A stretch of DNA of 64,000 bases. It comes from Tunturibacter psychrotolerans (lineage in GTDB: Bacteria > Acidobacteriota > Terriglobia > Terriglobales > Acidobacteriaceae). The position numbers and the translations under genes were made by a program. Location: NCBI RefSeq assembly GCF_040359615.1, contig NZ_CP132942.1, positions 4,836,001 to 4,900,000 on the forward strand, read 5' to 3'. Positions 51,049 through 60,411 of this stretch are shown in pieces. Below the pieces are notes generated by a model, which saw only the letters and a list, made by a program, of their open reading frames with translations, did not search any database and was not told where the DNA came from. Each line of letters starts with the position of its first letter. The first letter of the stretch is position 1.

Positions 51049-53889
51049 ATGAAAGCACCCCAGTTCGCATTCAAGAAATTCGCAGCAGCAACGCTCGCTT
51101 GCGGTCTCGCAACGGCGTCGATGGCGATGGCCGCAGACAATCTGCCGGCCGCCAAGCCGCTGAAGCTCCCCGAACTCAAGTACGAAAAGTACACTCTGCC
51201 GAACGGCCTCGTCGTCCTCACTCACGAAGACCATCGCCTGCCGCTCGTCGCAATCGATCTCTGGTATCACGTCGGTCCTCTCAATGAGCGTGCAGGCCGC
51301 ACCGGCTTTGCTCACCTCTTCGAGCACATGATGTTCGAAGGCTCCGAGCACGTCGGCGAAAAAGCTCACATCAAATATCTCGAAGGCGCAGGCGCTACCG
51401 ACATCAACGGCACCACTGACTTCGACCGCACCAACTACTTCGAAACCCTGCCCAGCAATCAGCTAGAGCTCGGCCTTTGGCTCGAAAGCGACCGCATGGG
51501 CTTCCTCCTCGAAGGCCTCGACCGGACCAAGCTCACCAACCAGCGTGACGTCGTCCGCAACGAACGCCGCCAGGGCGAAGGCACACCCTACGCGTTGGCC
51601 GACGAGCAGGCTTACCACATGCTCTTCCCGCAGGATCATCCCTACTACGCCTCCGTCATCGGCTCCCATGCCGACATCGAAGCCGCCCGCATCAACGACA
51701 TCCGCGACTTTCACCAGCACTTCTATACGCCCAATAACGCCAGCATCGCCATCGCCGGTGACTTCGACGCAGCAAAGCTGAAAGCGCTCCTCACAAAATA
51801 CTTCGGCCCCATCCCACAAGGCCCTGCCGTCGAGCCAGTCACCGTAAAAACCCCGCCCATCACCGCTCAGAAGCGCGCCACTGTCACGGACACTGTCCAA
51901 CTCCCGCGCCTCACCGTCGCATGGCTTACCCCTCCCGTCTTCACTTCAGGCGACGCTGAAACCGACCTCCTCGTTCACATCCTCGGCGGTGGCAAAGCCA
52001 GCCGACTGTATCGCAAGCTCGTCTATGAGCAGCAGGTCGCACAAACCGTCACCTGCGATCTCAACACCCTCAAGCTAGGCTCGGTCGCCAACTGTGACAT
52101 CACCGCCAAACCCGGTGTCTCGCTCGAGACCCTGGAAGCAGCGCTTTGGAAAGAAGTAGCCAGTCTTCAGACAGACGGCCCCACCCAGGCCGAACTCGAT
52201 CGCGCCCGCACCGTCGACGTCACTGCGAAGATCACCGGCCTCCAGCGCCTCGGCGGCTTCGGCGGCGTTGCCGACACGCTCGACCGCTACAACCAGTTCC
52301 TCGACGACCCCGGCTATCTTCCGAAAGACATCGCTCGCTACCAGGCCGCCACCCTCGCCTCGGTCAAGCAGGCCGCCGCGCAATACTTTGGCAAAGATCA
52401 AAGCGTCGTCGTCAGCTGCGTCCCGGGCAAAAAAGTAGTAGACGACGTCCCCCGCAGCCCTGACAACACCGATGCCGACGTCAAGCTCACGGCTCCCTAC
52501 ACCGCGCAATTTGAGGATCAACAGAACTGGCGCAAGACCGCACCCGCGCCCGGCCCAACCACGGCCTTCCATCTTCCCGTTCCAAAAACCTTCACCCTCG
52601 CCAACGGCCTGCAGGTCTATCTGCTCGAAGACCACTCGCTCCCGGTCTTCAGCGCTGCGGTTGTAGCTCGCGCCGGCAGCGAGTCTGACACCCCTGCTAA
52701 AGCTGGCCTCGCCGGCTTTACCGCCCGCCTCCTCACCGAAGGAACCACCCAACGCTCCGCCACGCAGCTCGCTGACGACGCCGAGCAGATCGGCACCGCG
52801 CTTACCTCCGTCGCAGACGTAGACAGTGCGAATGCCAGCCTCAACGCGCTCAGCAACAACACCGAAGCCGGCCTCGATCTCCTCTCCGACGTCATCGAAC
52901 ACCCCACCTTCGCACCTGACGAGGTCGAACGCATCCGCAAACAGCGCCTCGTCGCCATCCTCCAGGAAGGCGATCAGCCCGTAGCCTCCGTCCTTCGCGT
53001 GGGCTTCCACACGCTCTACGGAGACCATCCCTACGGCATCCGGCCCATCGGAAACACCGATGGCATCAAATCCATCACACGCGACGACATCGCAAGCTTC
53101 TGGCAGGCTCACTACGGCCCCAAAGACTCCGCGCTCGTCCTCGCGGGCGACATCAGCGAATCCGAGGTTAAACACCTCTCCGAAAAATACTTCAAATCCT
53201 GGTCGGGTGCAGCCTCCACAGCCGTCGCCGTTCCTGCTGCACCCACCCCACCCGGCCTCAAGATTGTCATCGTGGATAAACCCGGTGCCCCGCAGACCGC
53301 GCTCTTCGCAATCGGTCTCGGCCTTCCCCGCACCACCCCCGACTACCCCGCCGTCATGATCATGAACAACGTACTCGGCGGTCTCTTCGCGAGCCGCATC
53401 AACATGAACCTCCGCGAGGAGCACGGGTACACCTACGGGGCCACCTCAGGCTTCATGATGTACCGCACGGGAGGCCCGTTCTACAGCGGCGCCCAGGTCC
53501 GTACCGACGTCACCGCTCCTGCCGCCAAGCAGCTCATGCTGGAGCTCAACCGCATCCGTACCGATCCCCCCACCGATGCCGAACTCAAACTGGCAAAGGA
53601 TTCTCTCCTCCATTCACTCCCCGGCGACTTTGAAACCACCAAAGCCTCCATCGGCGGACTGCGTCAACTTTTCGTCTACGGCCTCCCGCTCGACTACTTC
53701 GCCAAGCTACCCGCCAGATACGAAGCCGTAACGCCAGCCGAGGTCTCGAAAGCCGCTCAAACCGACGTCCATCCGGACCAGCTCATCCTGATGGCCGTTG
53801 GCGATCGCGCAAAGATCGAACCGAGCCTGAAGGAACTCAACCTCGGTCCAATCGAGTACCGCGACACCACCGGCAACCTCATCAAATAA
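51049..53889 (+). CDS. M16 family zinc metalloprotease, two fused halves
   Basis: 946 residues with a signal peptide and GGAGAAAAG before the ATG. The first M16 half has the inverted zinc motif HLFEH in GFAHLFEHMMFEGSEH, and the third ligand Glu in RNERRQGE. The second half (from about residue 495) keeps the fold but at the matching place reads GLAGFTARLLTEGT, with no HXXEH, so it is the non-catalytic partner domain. A periplasmic processing or degradation peptidase in one chain rather than as two subunits. Confidence 0.95.
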   Translation: MKAPQFAFKKFAAATLACGLATASMAMAADNLPAAKPLKLPELKYEKYTLPNGLVVLTHEDHRLPLVAIDLWYHVGPLNERAGRTGFAHLFEHMMFEGSEHVGEKAHIKYLEGAGATDINGTTDFDRTNYFETLPSNQLELGLWLESDRMGFLLEGLDRTKLTNQRDVVRNERRQGEGTPYALADEQAYHMLFPQDHPYYASVIGSHADIEAARINDIRDFHQHFYTPNNASIAIAGDFDAAKLKALLTKYFGPIPQGPAVEPVTVKTPPITAQKRATVTDTVQLPRLTVAWLTPPVFTSGDAETDLLVHILGGGKASRLYRKLVYEQQVAQTVTCDLNTLKLGSVANCDITAKPGVSLETLEAALWKEVASLQTDGPTQAELDRARTVDVTAKITGLQRLGGFGGVADTLDRYNQFLDDPGYLPKDIARYQAATLASVKQAAAQYFGKDQSVVVSCVPGKKVVDDVPRSPDNTDADVKLTAPYTAQFEDQQNWRKTAPAPGPTTAFHLPVPKTFTLANGLQVYLLEDHSLPVFSAAVVARAGSESDTPAKAGLAGFTARLLTEGTTQRSATQLADDAEQIGTALTSVADVDSANASLNALSNNTEAGLDLLSDVIEHPTFAPDEVERIRKQRLVAILQEGDQPVASVLRVGFHTLYGDHPYGIRPIGNTDGIKSITRDDIASFWQAHYGPKDSALVLAGDISESEVKHLSEKYFKSWSGAASTAVAVPAAPTPPGLKIVIVDKPGAPQTALFAIGLGLPRTTPDYPAVMIMNNVLGGLFASRINMNLREEHGYTYGATSGFMMYRTGGPFYSGAQVRTDVTAPAAKQLMLELNRIRTDPPTDAELKLAKDSLLHSLPGDFETTKASIGGLRQLFVYGLPLDYFAKLPARYEAVTPAEVSKAAQTDVHPDQLILMAVGDRAKIEPSLKELNLGPIEYRDTTGNLIK

Positions 53890-53901
53890 CGCACTCAAAA
53901 C

Positions 53902-53937
53902 AGAAAGGCCGCAGAGCAATCACTCTGCGGCCTTTCT
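53902..53937. terminator. Bidirectional terminator between M16 and sucD
   Basis: A perfect 15-bp stem AGAAAGGCCGCAGAG / CTCTGCGGCCTTTCT with a 6-base loop; T-rich ends follow on both strands. It lies between convergent genes and can end both. Confidence 0.92.
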
Positions 53938-53970
53938 CATTTAACTAACTGTCTTCGCTATACGAAATCG

Positions 53971-54846
53971 CTAAGCCTTCCCGAGCACCTTCGCCATCGC
54001 CTCGCCAATCTCCGCTGGCGACTTCACCACGGTAATCCCAGCCTCGGTCATCGCCTTCATCTTCTCGGCAGCCGTACCCTCGCCGCCAGAGATGATCGCG
54101 CCCGCATGCCCCATCCGTCGTCCCGGAGGAGCCGTCTGTCCAGCGATGAATCCAACTACCGGCTTCTTCACATGCTCTTTGATGTACTTCGCCGCCGCCT
54201 CTTCGGCCGAGCCGCCGATCTCCCCAATCATGATGATCGCCTCGGTCTCCGGATCCTCATTCAGCAGCTTCAGCGCATCGATATGCGTCGTACCAATAAT
54301 CGGATCGCCGCCAATTCCAATCGCCGTAGACTGCCCAATCCCGCGCGTAGTCAGCTGGTAAACCGCCTCATAAGTCAGCGTTCCCGACTTCGACACAATC
54401 CCAACTGAGCCTTCCTTATGAATCCGCCCCGGCATAATCCCGACCTTCGCCTTACCCGGAGAAATCACTCCCGGACAATTAGGTCCAATCAGCCGTGTCT
54501 TCGTTCCCTTCACAAACTCCCACGTCTTCACCATGTCGAGAACCGGAATTCCCTCAGTGATGCAAATCACCAGAGGCACACCCGCAGCCGAAGCCTCCAG
54601 AATTCCATCCGCAGCAAACGGCGGCGGCACAAAGATCACTGACACATTTGCGCCCGTCTCTTTCACCGCCTCTTCAACGGTGTTGAACACCGGCCAGCCT
54701 TCGTGCGTGGTCCCACCCTTACCCGGCGTCACACCACCAACCACCTTCGTGCCGTACTCCGCGCAGCCCTTCGCGTGAAAAGTCCCTTCACGCCCCGTAA
54801 TTCCCTGCACAATCAGCCGCGTATTCTTATCAACCAAAACCGCCAT
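53971..54846 (-). CDS. sucD: Succinyl-CoA synthetase, alpha subunit
   Basis: 291 residues. CoA-binding [23 protein letters not shown] region near the start, [20 protein letters not shown], and the phosphohistidine segment [10 protein letters not shown] near the end. It makes ATP/GTP from succinyl-CoA in the TCA cycle with SucC. Translation is coupled to sucC by a TAATG overlap. Confidence 0.97.
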   Translation of the reverse strand: MAVLVDKNTRLIVQGITGREGTFHAKGCAEYGTKVVGGVTPGKGGTTHEGWPVFNTVEEAVKETGANVSVIFVPPPFAADGILEASAAGVPLVICITEGIPVLDMVKTWEFVKGTKTRLIGPNCPGVISPGKAKVGIMPGRIHKEGSVGIVSKSGTLTYEAVYQLTTRGIGQSTAIGIGGDPIIGTTHIDALKLLNEDPETEAIIMIGEIGGSAEEAAAKYIKEHVKKPVVGFIAGQTAPPGRRMGHAGAIISGGEGTAAEKMKAMTEAGITVVKSPAEIGEAMAKVLGKA

Positions 54847-56024
54847 TATTTGCCACCTTTCGCAGCAGCCACAGCAAGATCCGCGGCTTCCTTCATCGTC
54901 TGCCCCACCTGAAAGTTCAATCCCGAGTCAGCCAGAATCTTCCGGCCTTCTTCTACGTTCGTGCCTTCGAGGCGAAGAATGATCGGTATCTTCACGCCGA
55001 GCTTCTTCGCCGCGTTCACCACTCCCTGAGCCAGCACATCCACGCGCAGAATTCCGCCAAAGATGTTGATGAAGATCGCCTTCACATTCGGATCGCTCAG
55101 CAAAATCCCGAACGCATTTTCGATCTGCTCCTGATTCGCTCCGCCACCGACGTCAAGGAAATTTGCCGCACTGCCGCCGGCGTACTGAATGATGTCCATC
55201 GTCGCCATGGCAAGTCCCGCGCCATTCACCATGCAGGCGATCGTGCCATCGAGCTTGATGTAGTTCAGCGCAAACTTGCTCGCCTCAACCTCCAGCGGAT
55301 CTTCCTCCGCAAGATCGCGAAGCTCCTTCAGATCCTTATGCCGGAACATCGCGTTGTCGTCGAAGTTGATCTTGCAATCGAGCGCCAGCAGCTTGTCATC
55401 CTTCGTCGTGATGAAAGGATTGATCTCCATCAGCGTCGAATCCGTCTCGACAAAAGCCTTATACAAGCCCGTCATAAACTTCACGGCATCATTGATCTGG
55501 GTAGGCTTCAGCCCCAGCTTGAATGCCAGCTTCCTCGCCTGATAGGGCGCAAAGCCCACCGCAGGATCGATGTACTCCTTGTAGATAAGTTCCGGAGTCT
55601 TATGCGCGACCTCTTCAATCTCCATCCCACCCGACTGCGAGGCCATAAACACCACCTTCGCCGAAGCCCGGTCGAGCACCAACCCAAGATAAAGCTCCCG
55701 ATCAATCGCCGACCCCTCTTCGATCAGCAACCGCTGCACCTTCTGCCCCTGGGGTCCGGTCTGATGCGTCACTAACTGCATCCCCAGAATCGCCTTCGAA
55801 GCGTCATTCGCCTCGTGCAGCGCCTTCGCCAGCTTCACCCCGCCACCCTTGCCACGACCACCGGCATGAATCTGCGCCTTTACCACCGCAACAGCGTTTC
55901 CCGCGCCAAACAAGCTCTTTGCAGCAGTGTCTGCCTGCTCCAGCGTTGTCGCCATCTCGCCGTTCGGAACCGGCACACCATACTTCCGCAGAATCTCTTT
56001 AGCTTGATACTCGTGAATTTTCAT
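54846..56024 (-). CDS. sucC: Succinyl-CoA synthetase, beta subunit
   Basis: 392 residues from the ATG at 56024 ([12 protein letters not shown] is the canonical start); an upstream extension in frame is rejected. ATP-grasp fold with [37 protein letters not shown] and [15 protein letters not shown]. Partner of SucD, upstream of it in one transcript. Divergent from trpD with about 206 bases between. Confidence 0.97.
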   Translation of the reverse strand: MKIHEYQAKEILRKYGVPVPNGEMATTLEQADTAAKSLFGAGNAVAVVKAQIHAGGRGKGGGVKLAKALHEANDASKAILGMQLVTHQTGPQGQKVQRLLIEEGSAIDRELYLGLVLDRASAKVVFMASQSGGMEIEEVAHKTPELIYKEYIDPAVGFAPYQARKLAFKLGLKPTQINDAVKFMTGLYKAFVETDSTLMEINPFITTKDDKLLALDCKINFDDNAMFRHKDLKELRDLAEEDPLEVEASKFALNYIKLDGTIACMVNGAGLAMATMDIIQYAGGSAANFLDVGGGANQEQIENAFGILLSDPNVKAIFINIFGGILRVDVLAQGVVNAAKKLGVKIPIILRLEGTNVEEGRKILADSGLNFQVGQTMKEAADLAVAAAKGGK

Positions 56025-56230
56025 AGGTTGTCTTCGAAAAACTTCGCCCGCGCGAGAAGTGTAGCGGACTCGAACAACAGCTCGCAATCGCAAACTCGCA
56101 CAACCGTGCGGTTACCGCGCAACACAGATTAATGAATCAACAAGAATGTCGAACACTAACAGACTCGCGAATTTGCTAACCGTTTGACTGACGACTCGCT
56201 GCTCTTCTCCACCTGCTACGCTTTAAATTG

Positions 56231-57280
56231 ATGCCGCCGCAACCTTATCTTCAGCAGATCCTCGAAGTCCGCACTCCTCTCACCCGCGAACAAGCCGGCG
56301 ACCTGATGCATCAGATCCTAAGCGGCCAACTCACCGACATCGAGATCGCCGCTCTTCTTGGAGCTCTCGCTGCCCGCGGCGAAACTGCGTCCGAGATCGC
56401 AGGCTTCGTCGACGCCATGCGCACCGCCGTCACGGCCATTCAACTCACCGACGCAGAACGGCTCAATTTAGTAGACACCTGCGGCACTGGTGGTGACGCG
56501 AGCGGTACCTTCAACATCTCCACTGCCGCGGCTCTCGTCGCAGCGGCCACCGGAGCAACCTCTGGCGCAAACCTCATGGTCGCCAAACACGGCAACCGCG
56601 CCGTCACCTCGCAGACCGGCTCAGCCGATGTCCTCGAAGCCCTCGGCATTCCCGTCGACCTCAGCCCCGACGACGCCGCATCGAATCTACGCTCCCACCG
56701 CTTCGCCTTCCTTCACGCCCCCAGCCTTCACCCGGCAATGAAGGCCGTCATGCCCGTCCGCCGTGCCCTTGGAGTCCGCACTGTCTTCAACGTCCTCGGC
56801 CCCCTCACCAACCCTGCTGGAGCATCCGCGCAGGTAATGGGCGTCTACTCTCCGCACATGGTCTCCATCGTCGCCGAAGCCATGGCTCTCCTCGGCACTC
56901 GCCACGCCTTCGTGGTCCACGGCAACACCTTCCGCGAAAAAGGCCTCGACGAGATCTCCATCAGCGGCCCCAGCCAACTCGCTGAAGTTCACGACGGTGT
57001 CGTCACGATCACCACCATCACACCCGAAGATCTCGGCTTCCAGCGCTCCGACCTCGAGTCGCTCCGAGGAGGCAACGCGCAAACCAACGCTGCCATCCTC
57101 ACCGCCATCTTCTCCGGCGAGCGAGGCCCGCGCCGCGACATCGTCCTCCTCAACGCTGCTGCCGTCCTCGTCGTCGCCGACCTTGCCCTCGACCTCCGGA
57201 CAGGCATCGCACTCGCCGCCAAAACCATCGACTCCGGAGCCGTCACCAAACTCATCGCCAGCCTGAGCACTAAATCCTAA
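56231..57280 (+). CDS. trpD: Anthranilate phosphoribosyltransferase
   Basis: 349 residues from the ATG at 56231 (a TTG lies one codon before). The PRPP-binding segment DTCGTGGDASGTFNIST and KHGNRAVTSQTGSADVLEALG are diagnostic. Second step of the tryptophan branch. No other trp gene is adjacent; rhaM follows after 19 bases, likely in the same transcript. No clear ribosome site is seen before the start. Confidence 0.96.
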   Translation: MPPQPYLQQILEVRTPLTREQAGDLMHQILSGQLTDIEIAALLGALAARGETASEIAGFVDAMRTAVTAIQLTDAERLNLVDTCGTGGDASGTFNISTAAALVAAATGATSGANLMVAKHGNRAVTSQTGSADVLEALGIPVDLSPDDAASNLRSHRFAFLHAPSLHPAMKAVMPVRRALGVRTVFNVLGPLTNPAGASAQVMGVYSPHMVSIVAEAMALLGTRHAFVVHGNTFREKGLDEISISGPSQLAEVHDGVVTITTITPEDLGFQRSDLESLRGGNAQTNAAILTAIFSGERGPRRDIVLLNAAAVLVVADLALDLRTGIALAAKTIDSGAVTKLIASLSTKS

Positions 57281-57299
57281 AGCGAGAAGTGGAGCAGAC

Positions 57300-57641
57300 A
57301 TGACCAGCAAACAGAATGGAAAGCAGCGAGTCTGTTTCATGCTTCAAGTCAAACCCGACCGCCTCGAAGAGTACCGTCTTCGTCATGCAGCCGTCTGGCC
57401 GGACATGATTGAGGCGTTGCAACGCACCGGCTGGCAGAACTACTCCCTCTTCCTCACGCCTCGCGGAGAGCTCATCGGCTACCTCGAAACCGACAACTTT
57501 CAGCTCGCACAAAGAAAGATGCGCGACGAACCCGTCAATGCACGCTGGCAGTCCGAAATGAAGGACTTCTTCGTCGAAACTGCCGGCAAAGACCCCGACC
57601 AACTCATGTCGCCCATCGACGAGGTCTTCCACATCGACTAG
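57300..57641 (+). CDS. rhaM: L-rhamnose mutarotase
   Basis: 113 residues, the normal family size. Catalytic-type His in YRLRHAAVWPDM, followed by QRTGWQNYSLFL and the terminal DEVFHID. It interconverts anomers of L-rhamnose in the cytosol. GTGGAG precedes the ATG. No rhamnose kinase or isomerase is in view, so the catabolic context is missing here. Confidence 0.93.
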   Translation: MTSKQNGKQRVCFMLQVKPDRLEEYRLRHAAVWPDMIEALQRTGWQNYSLFLTPRGELIGYLETDNFQLAQRKMRDEPVNARWQSEMKDFFVETAGKDPDQLMSPIDEVFHID

Positions 57642-57715
57642 CGACGGCTCATCAACCGGAACCAAACCCACTCCCTCCTCGTACCTCATTCCAGCAGTAA
57701 GGAGCTCTCTCCACC

Positions 57716-58075
57716 ATGTCGACCTACCCGCCGCCCTCTTCTTCCATCAACCCCGCCTTCGTCACCTCGGCCCTCGAACTTCCCGGCTTTCGCATCGTCC
57801 AGAACGTCGGCATCGTCCGCGGCATCGTCGTCCGATCGCGCAACGTCCTTGCGACTATCGGCGCAGGCCTCCAGACCATCGTCGGAGGCGACATCACACT
57901 GTTCACCGAGCTCTGCGAGAAGACTCGTCAGGACTCCTTCGCCATGATGACACTCCACGCTGCACAGCTCGGCGCCAACGCCGTCATCGCCTTCCGCTAC
58001 GACGCCAACGAGCTCATGAACGGAGTCACCGAGGTGCTCGCTTACGGCACCGCGGTCGTCGTCGAAAAGCAGTAA
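57716..58075 (+). CDS. YbjQ family protein (UPF0145)
   Basis: 119 residues with GTAAGGAG ahead of the ATG. The core VQNVGIVRGIVVRSRNVL, MTLHAAQLGANAVIAFRYDA and LAYGTAVVVE is the YbjQ pentameric fold, sometimes called heavy-metal binding. Cytosolic, function open. It is the last of three plus-strand genes and converges with the methyltransferase. Confidence 0.88.
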   Translation: MSTYPPPSSSINPAFVTSALELPGFRIVQNVGIVRGIVVRSRNVLATIGAGLQTIVGGDITLFTELCEKTRQDSFAMMTLHAAQLGANAVIAFRYDANELMNGVTEVLAYGTAVVVEKQ

Positions 58076-58092
58076 CGCAACGAAACTCCCCT

Positions 58093-59184
58093 TCAAGCAC
58101 GCGTTTCGAAAACCATATTGAATGGCGTCTCTGCAGCTTTGCGGAAGTGCGTGAACCCGCCCTTTCGCACCACGTCTTCGATCCTCGCAGGACCAGCCTG
58201 CGCACCGAGGCCAAGCGCAACCTCCTGCGAAAGCGAACAAGGCACACAGATCGTCGCCGAAGCAGAGTAGTAGATCCGTCCCACGGGATTATGGTTTGTC
58301 GCAGTATCGTCGTTCGAGAACGGCTCGACAATCATCCACGTCCCGCCCTCTGCCAGAGTCGTCTTCACATACTTTGCGGCTCCCACTGGGTCTCCCATAT
58401 CGTGCAGGCAATCGAAGAAGGCCACAAAGTCATAGTTCTTCCCCGGAAACGCCTTCGCCGGAGCCACTTGAAACGTCACACGATCCGCGACTCCCGCAGC
58501 CTTCGCCTTCTCGCGTGCCTTTTCAATCGAAGGGCTGTGATAGTCGAACCCAAAGAACTTCGAAGCCGGGTACGACTTCGCCATCAGCAGCGTCGACGCT
58601 CCGTGTCCGCAGCCGATATCTGCAACACGCGCACCGGCCTTCAGCTTCGCCTCCACTCCCTCGAGCGCAGGAATCCAGCTTGAGACAAGGTTCGCAAGAT
58701 AGGTCGGTCGAAAAAACCGTTCACACCCTTCAAACAACCCCTTCTCATGCTCGTGCCAACCCATCCCCTTGCCCGTGCGATAGATCTCCGTCAGCTTCTC
58801 TTCATCCTTCATGAGCGAAGCCAGCATATGATAAAACCCCGGCAGATGCACCGGCGTGTCGTCCAGCGCCATCACCATCGCCTGCTCAGGAGTCAGAAAA
58901 AACGTCCCCTTCTCCGCGTCGTATTCCACCAGACGCCCGGCGGCATTTGCATTCAGCCACTCGCGCACATAGCGTTCCGCGGTCCCTGTCCGCTTGGCCA
59001 ACTCCGCCGGAGTCACCGGAACTCCATCCCCCATCGCACGATAGAGGCCAAGCCTGTCGCCGATCAGGATCAGAGGTGCGTTCATCGCCGCACCCATATC
59101 CTGAACGACACGCCCCAACAACGCATTCAGCGCATCGGGATTGATCGTCCGCCCCTGTGGAGCGGCCTGTTGTGTTGTAGACAT
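58093..59184 (-). CDS. Class I SAM-dependent methyltransferase with N-terminal winged helix
   Basis: 363 residues. Residues about 35-100 form a winged-helix-like domain (VTPAELAKRTGTAERYVREWLN) such as dimerising O-methyltransferases and Rv2258c-like proteins have. Methyltransferase motif I is VADIGCGHGASTLLMA; later FFDCLHDMGDP and a C-terminal helix bundle. A small-molecule methyltransferase; the acceptor is unknown. Divergent from the VOC gene at 59421. Confidence 0.88.
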   Translation of the reverse strand: MSTTQQAAPQGRTINPDALNALLGRVVQDMGAAMNAPLILIGDRLGLYRAMGDGVPVTPAELAKRTGTAERYVREWLNANAAGRLVEYDAEKGTFFLTPEQAMVMALDDTPVHLPGFYHMLASLMKDEEKLTEIYRTGKGMGWHEHEKGLFEGCERFFRPTYLANLVSSWIPALEGVEAKLKAGARVADIGCGHGASTLLMAKSYPASKFFGFDYHSPSIEKAREKAKAAGVADRVTFQVAPAKAFPGKNYDFVAFFDCLHDMGDPVGAAKYVKTTLAEGGTWMIVEPFSNDDTATNHNPVGRIYYSASATICVPCSLSQEVALGLGAQAGPARIEDVVRKGGFTHFRKAAETPFNMVFETRA

Positions 59185-59420
59185 CGCAATCTCCTCGGAA
59201 AAAATAATCCGGGATCGCAGTAACGTCCTTGAATGTGCAGGAGCTCTTGATTAGCCACACGTACCGGCACGTTACGTCGCGCAGATCCTCGGGGCCCATC
59301 AACTGCCGACGAGCATACGCGCCACCAACTCCAAAGGTCAACGCGCAACCCCTGCCGCCTCCAAGACCCCCTGCAATCAATCTCTTGTGTATATACTCGA
59401 CTTCAATTCAAGGAGGCTTC

Positions 59421-59813
59421 ATGGCCCGAGTCACCGGCATAGGCGGCGTCTTCCTGCGCGCGCGCGACCCTAAATCCCTCTCAGCCTGGTACGTCAAACA
59501 CCTCGGCATCACCCTCTCCGACTACGGCGGCGCCACCTTCCTCTGGACTGACGAAGTCCCCGCCGCCACCGGCATGACCACCTGGTCCCTCTTTCCAGAA
59601 AACAGCAAGAACTTCGGCCCAGGCAACGAAAAAGGCCCGCAACAGGCCATGATCAACTATCGCGTCGACAACCTCGACGAACTCCTCACGCAACTCGCCG
59701 CCGAAAACATCCCCATCGACCCAGACCGCCAGAGCGCCGACTACGGCCACTTCGCCTGGATCACCGATCCCGAGGGCAACCGCATCGAACTATGGCAACC
59801 CCTCGCAGACTAG
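59421..59813 (+). CDS. VOC (glyoxalase/bleomycin resistance) family protein
   Basis: 130 residues from the ATG at 59421, with AGGAGG seven bases upstream and TATACT further up as a -10 candidate; a longer frame from 59229 is rejected. Two beta-alpha-beta-beta-beta units (VFLRARDPKSLSAWYVKHL and DPEGNRIELWQP). Usually a metal-dependent dioxygenase, lyase or binding protein; reaction not determined. A second VOC gene follows after 25 bases. Confidence 0.88.
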   Translation: MARVTGIGGVFLRARDPKSLSAWYVKHLGITLSDYGGATFLWTDEVPAATGMTTWSLFPENSKNFGPGNEKGPQQAMINYRVDNLDELLTQLAAENIPIDPDRQSADYGHFAWITDPEGNRIELWQPLAD

Positions 59814-59838
59814 TCATCTTTCGTCGAAAGGAAATCTC

Positions 59839-60288
59839 ATGCCAACTCTCGAGATCGAATCCGAAAAGAGCATCCTCAACATCAAGCAGGCCGTACCGTT
59901 CTTCTGGGTCTCGAACATAGAAGCATCCCTCCGCTTCTACGTCGACGGCCTCGGCTTCACCAAAACCAAAGAATGGATCGACAACGGAAAGCTCCGCTGG
60001 TGTTGGCTCGAACGAGACGGCGCAGCCCACATGCTCCAGGAGTATGAGCCAGGCAAAGCCCCTTCGACCAAACGAGGCGAAGGGGTCTCAATCTGCTTCC
60101 AGTGCAACGATGCTCTTGCCATCTATCACCAGACCATTGCGCGAGGCCTTCACCCGCAACGCCCCTTCGTCGGCAACGGAATGTGGGTCGTCATCCTCAC
60201 GGACCCCGACGGTTACAAATTAGACTTCGAGAGCCCCACCGACACCCCTGAGGAATCCATCTATCAAGCCCCAGACATATTCATCTAA
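59839..60288 (+). CDS. VOC family protein, bleomycin-resistance-like
   Basis: 149 residues with AAAGGAAA before the ATG. Features of the fold: FFWVSNIEASLRFYVDGLGF, WCWLERDGAAHMLQEY and VILTDPDGYKLDFESP near the end, with His/Glu metal candidates. Probably in one transcript with the preceding VOC gene. The pair may be paralogues; identity is low at a glance. Function beyond the superfamily is open. Confidence 0.87.
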   Translation: MPTLEIESEKSILNIKQAVPFFWVSNIEASLRFYVDGLGFTKTKEWIDNGKLRWCWLERDGAAHMLQEYEPGKAPSTKRGEGVSICFQCNDALAIYHQTIARGLHPQRPFVGNGMWVVILTDPDGYKLDFESPTDTPEESIYQAPDIFI

Positions 60289-60319
60289 AAAATAGGCTGG
60301 CGCCCATGGGACGCCAGCC
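60287..60319 (-). terminator. Terminator for the S53 gene, read on the minus strand
   Basis: GGCTGGCG pairs with CGCCAGCC around CCCATGGGA; on the minus strand a TATTTTTTA run follows, overlapping the stop of the VOC gene. Confidence 0.75.
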
Positions 60320-60365
60320 GATGCACCTCGTCACAACAAGGGATGAATTTGTGAAGGAGAGGGAA

Positions 60366-60398
60366 GACAGGCCTCGAACCAACGTTCGAGGCCCTGTC
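60366..60398 (+). terminator. Second hairpin between VOC and S53 genes
   Basis: GACAGGCCTCGAAC pairs with GTTCGAGGCC-C-TGTC (one bulge), followed on the plus strand by ATTCTTTCC. Likely the terminator for the VOC pair. Confidence 0.7.
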
Positions 60399-60411
60399 AT
60401 TCTTTCCGGCG

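Noticed and set aside
50904..51221. 106-codon N-terminal extension of the esterase
   Set aside because: Would hide the signal peptide and overlap the M16 gene start; AAAGGAG precedes the ATG at 50903.
59229..59420. 64-codon extension of the first VOC protein
   Set aside because: The fold begins right after the ATG at 59421, which has a perfect AGGAGG.
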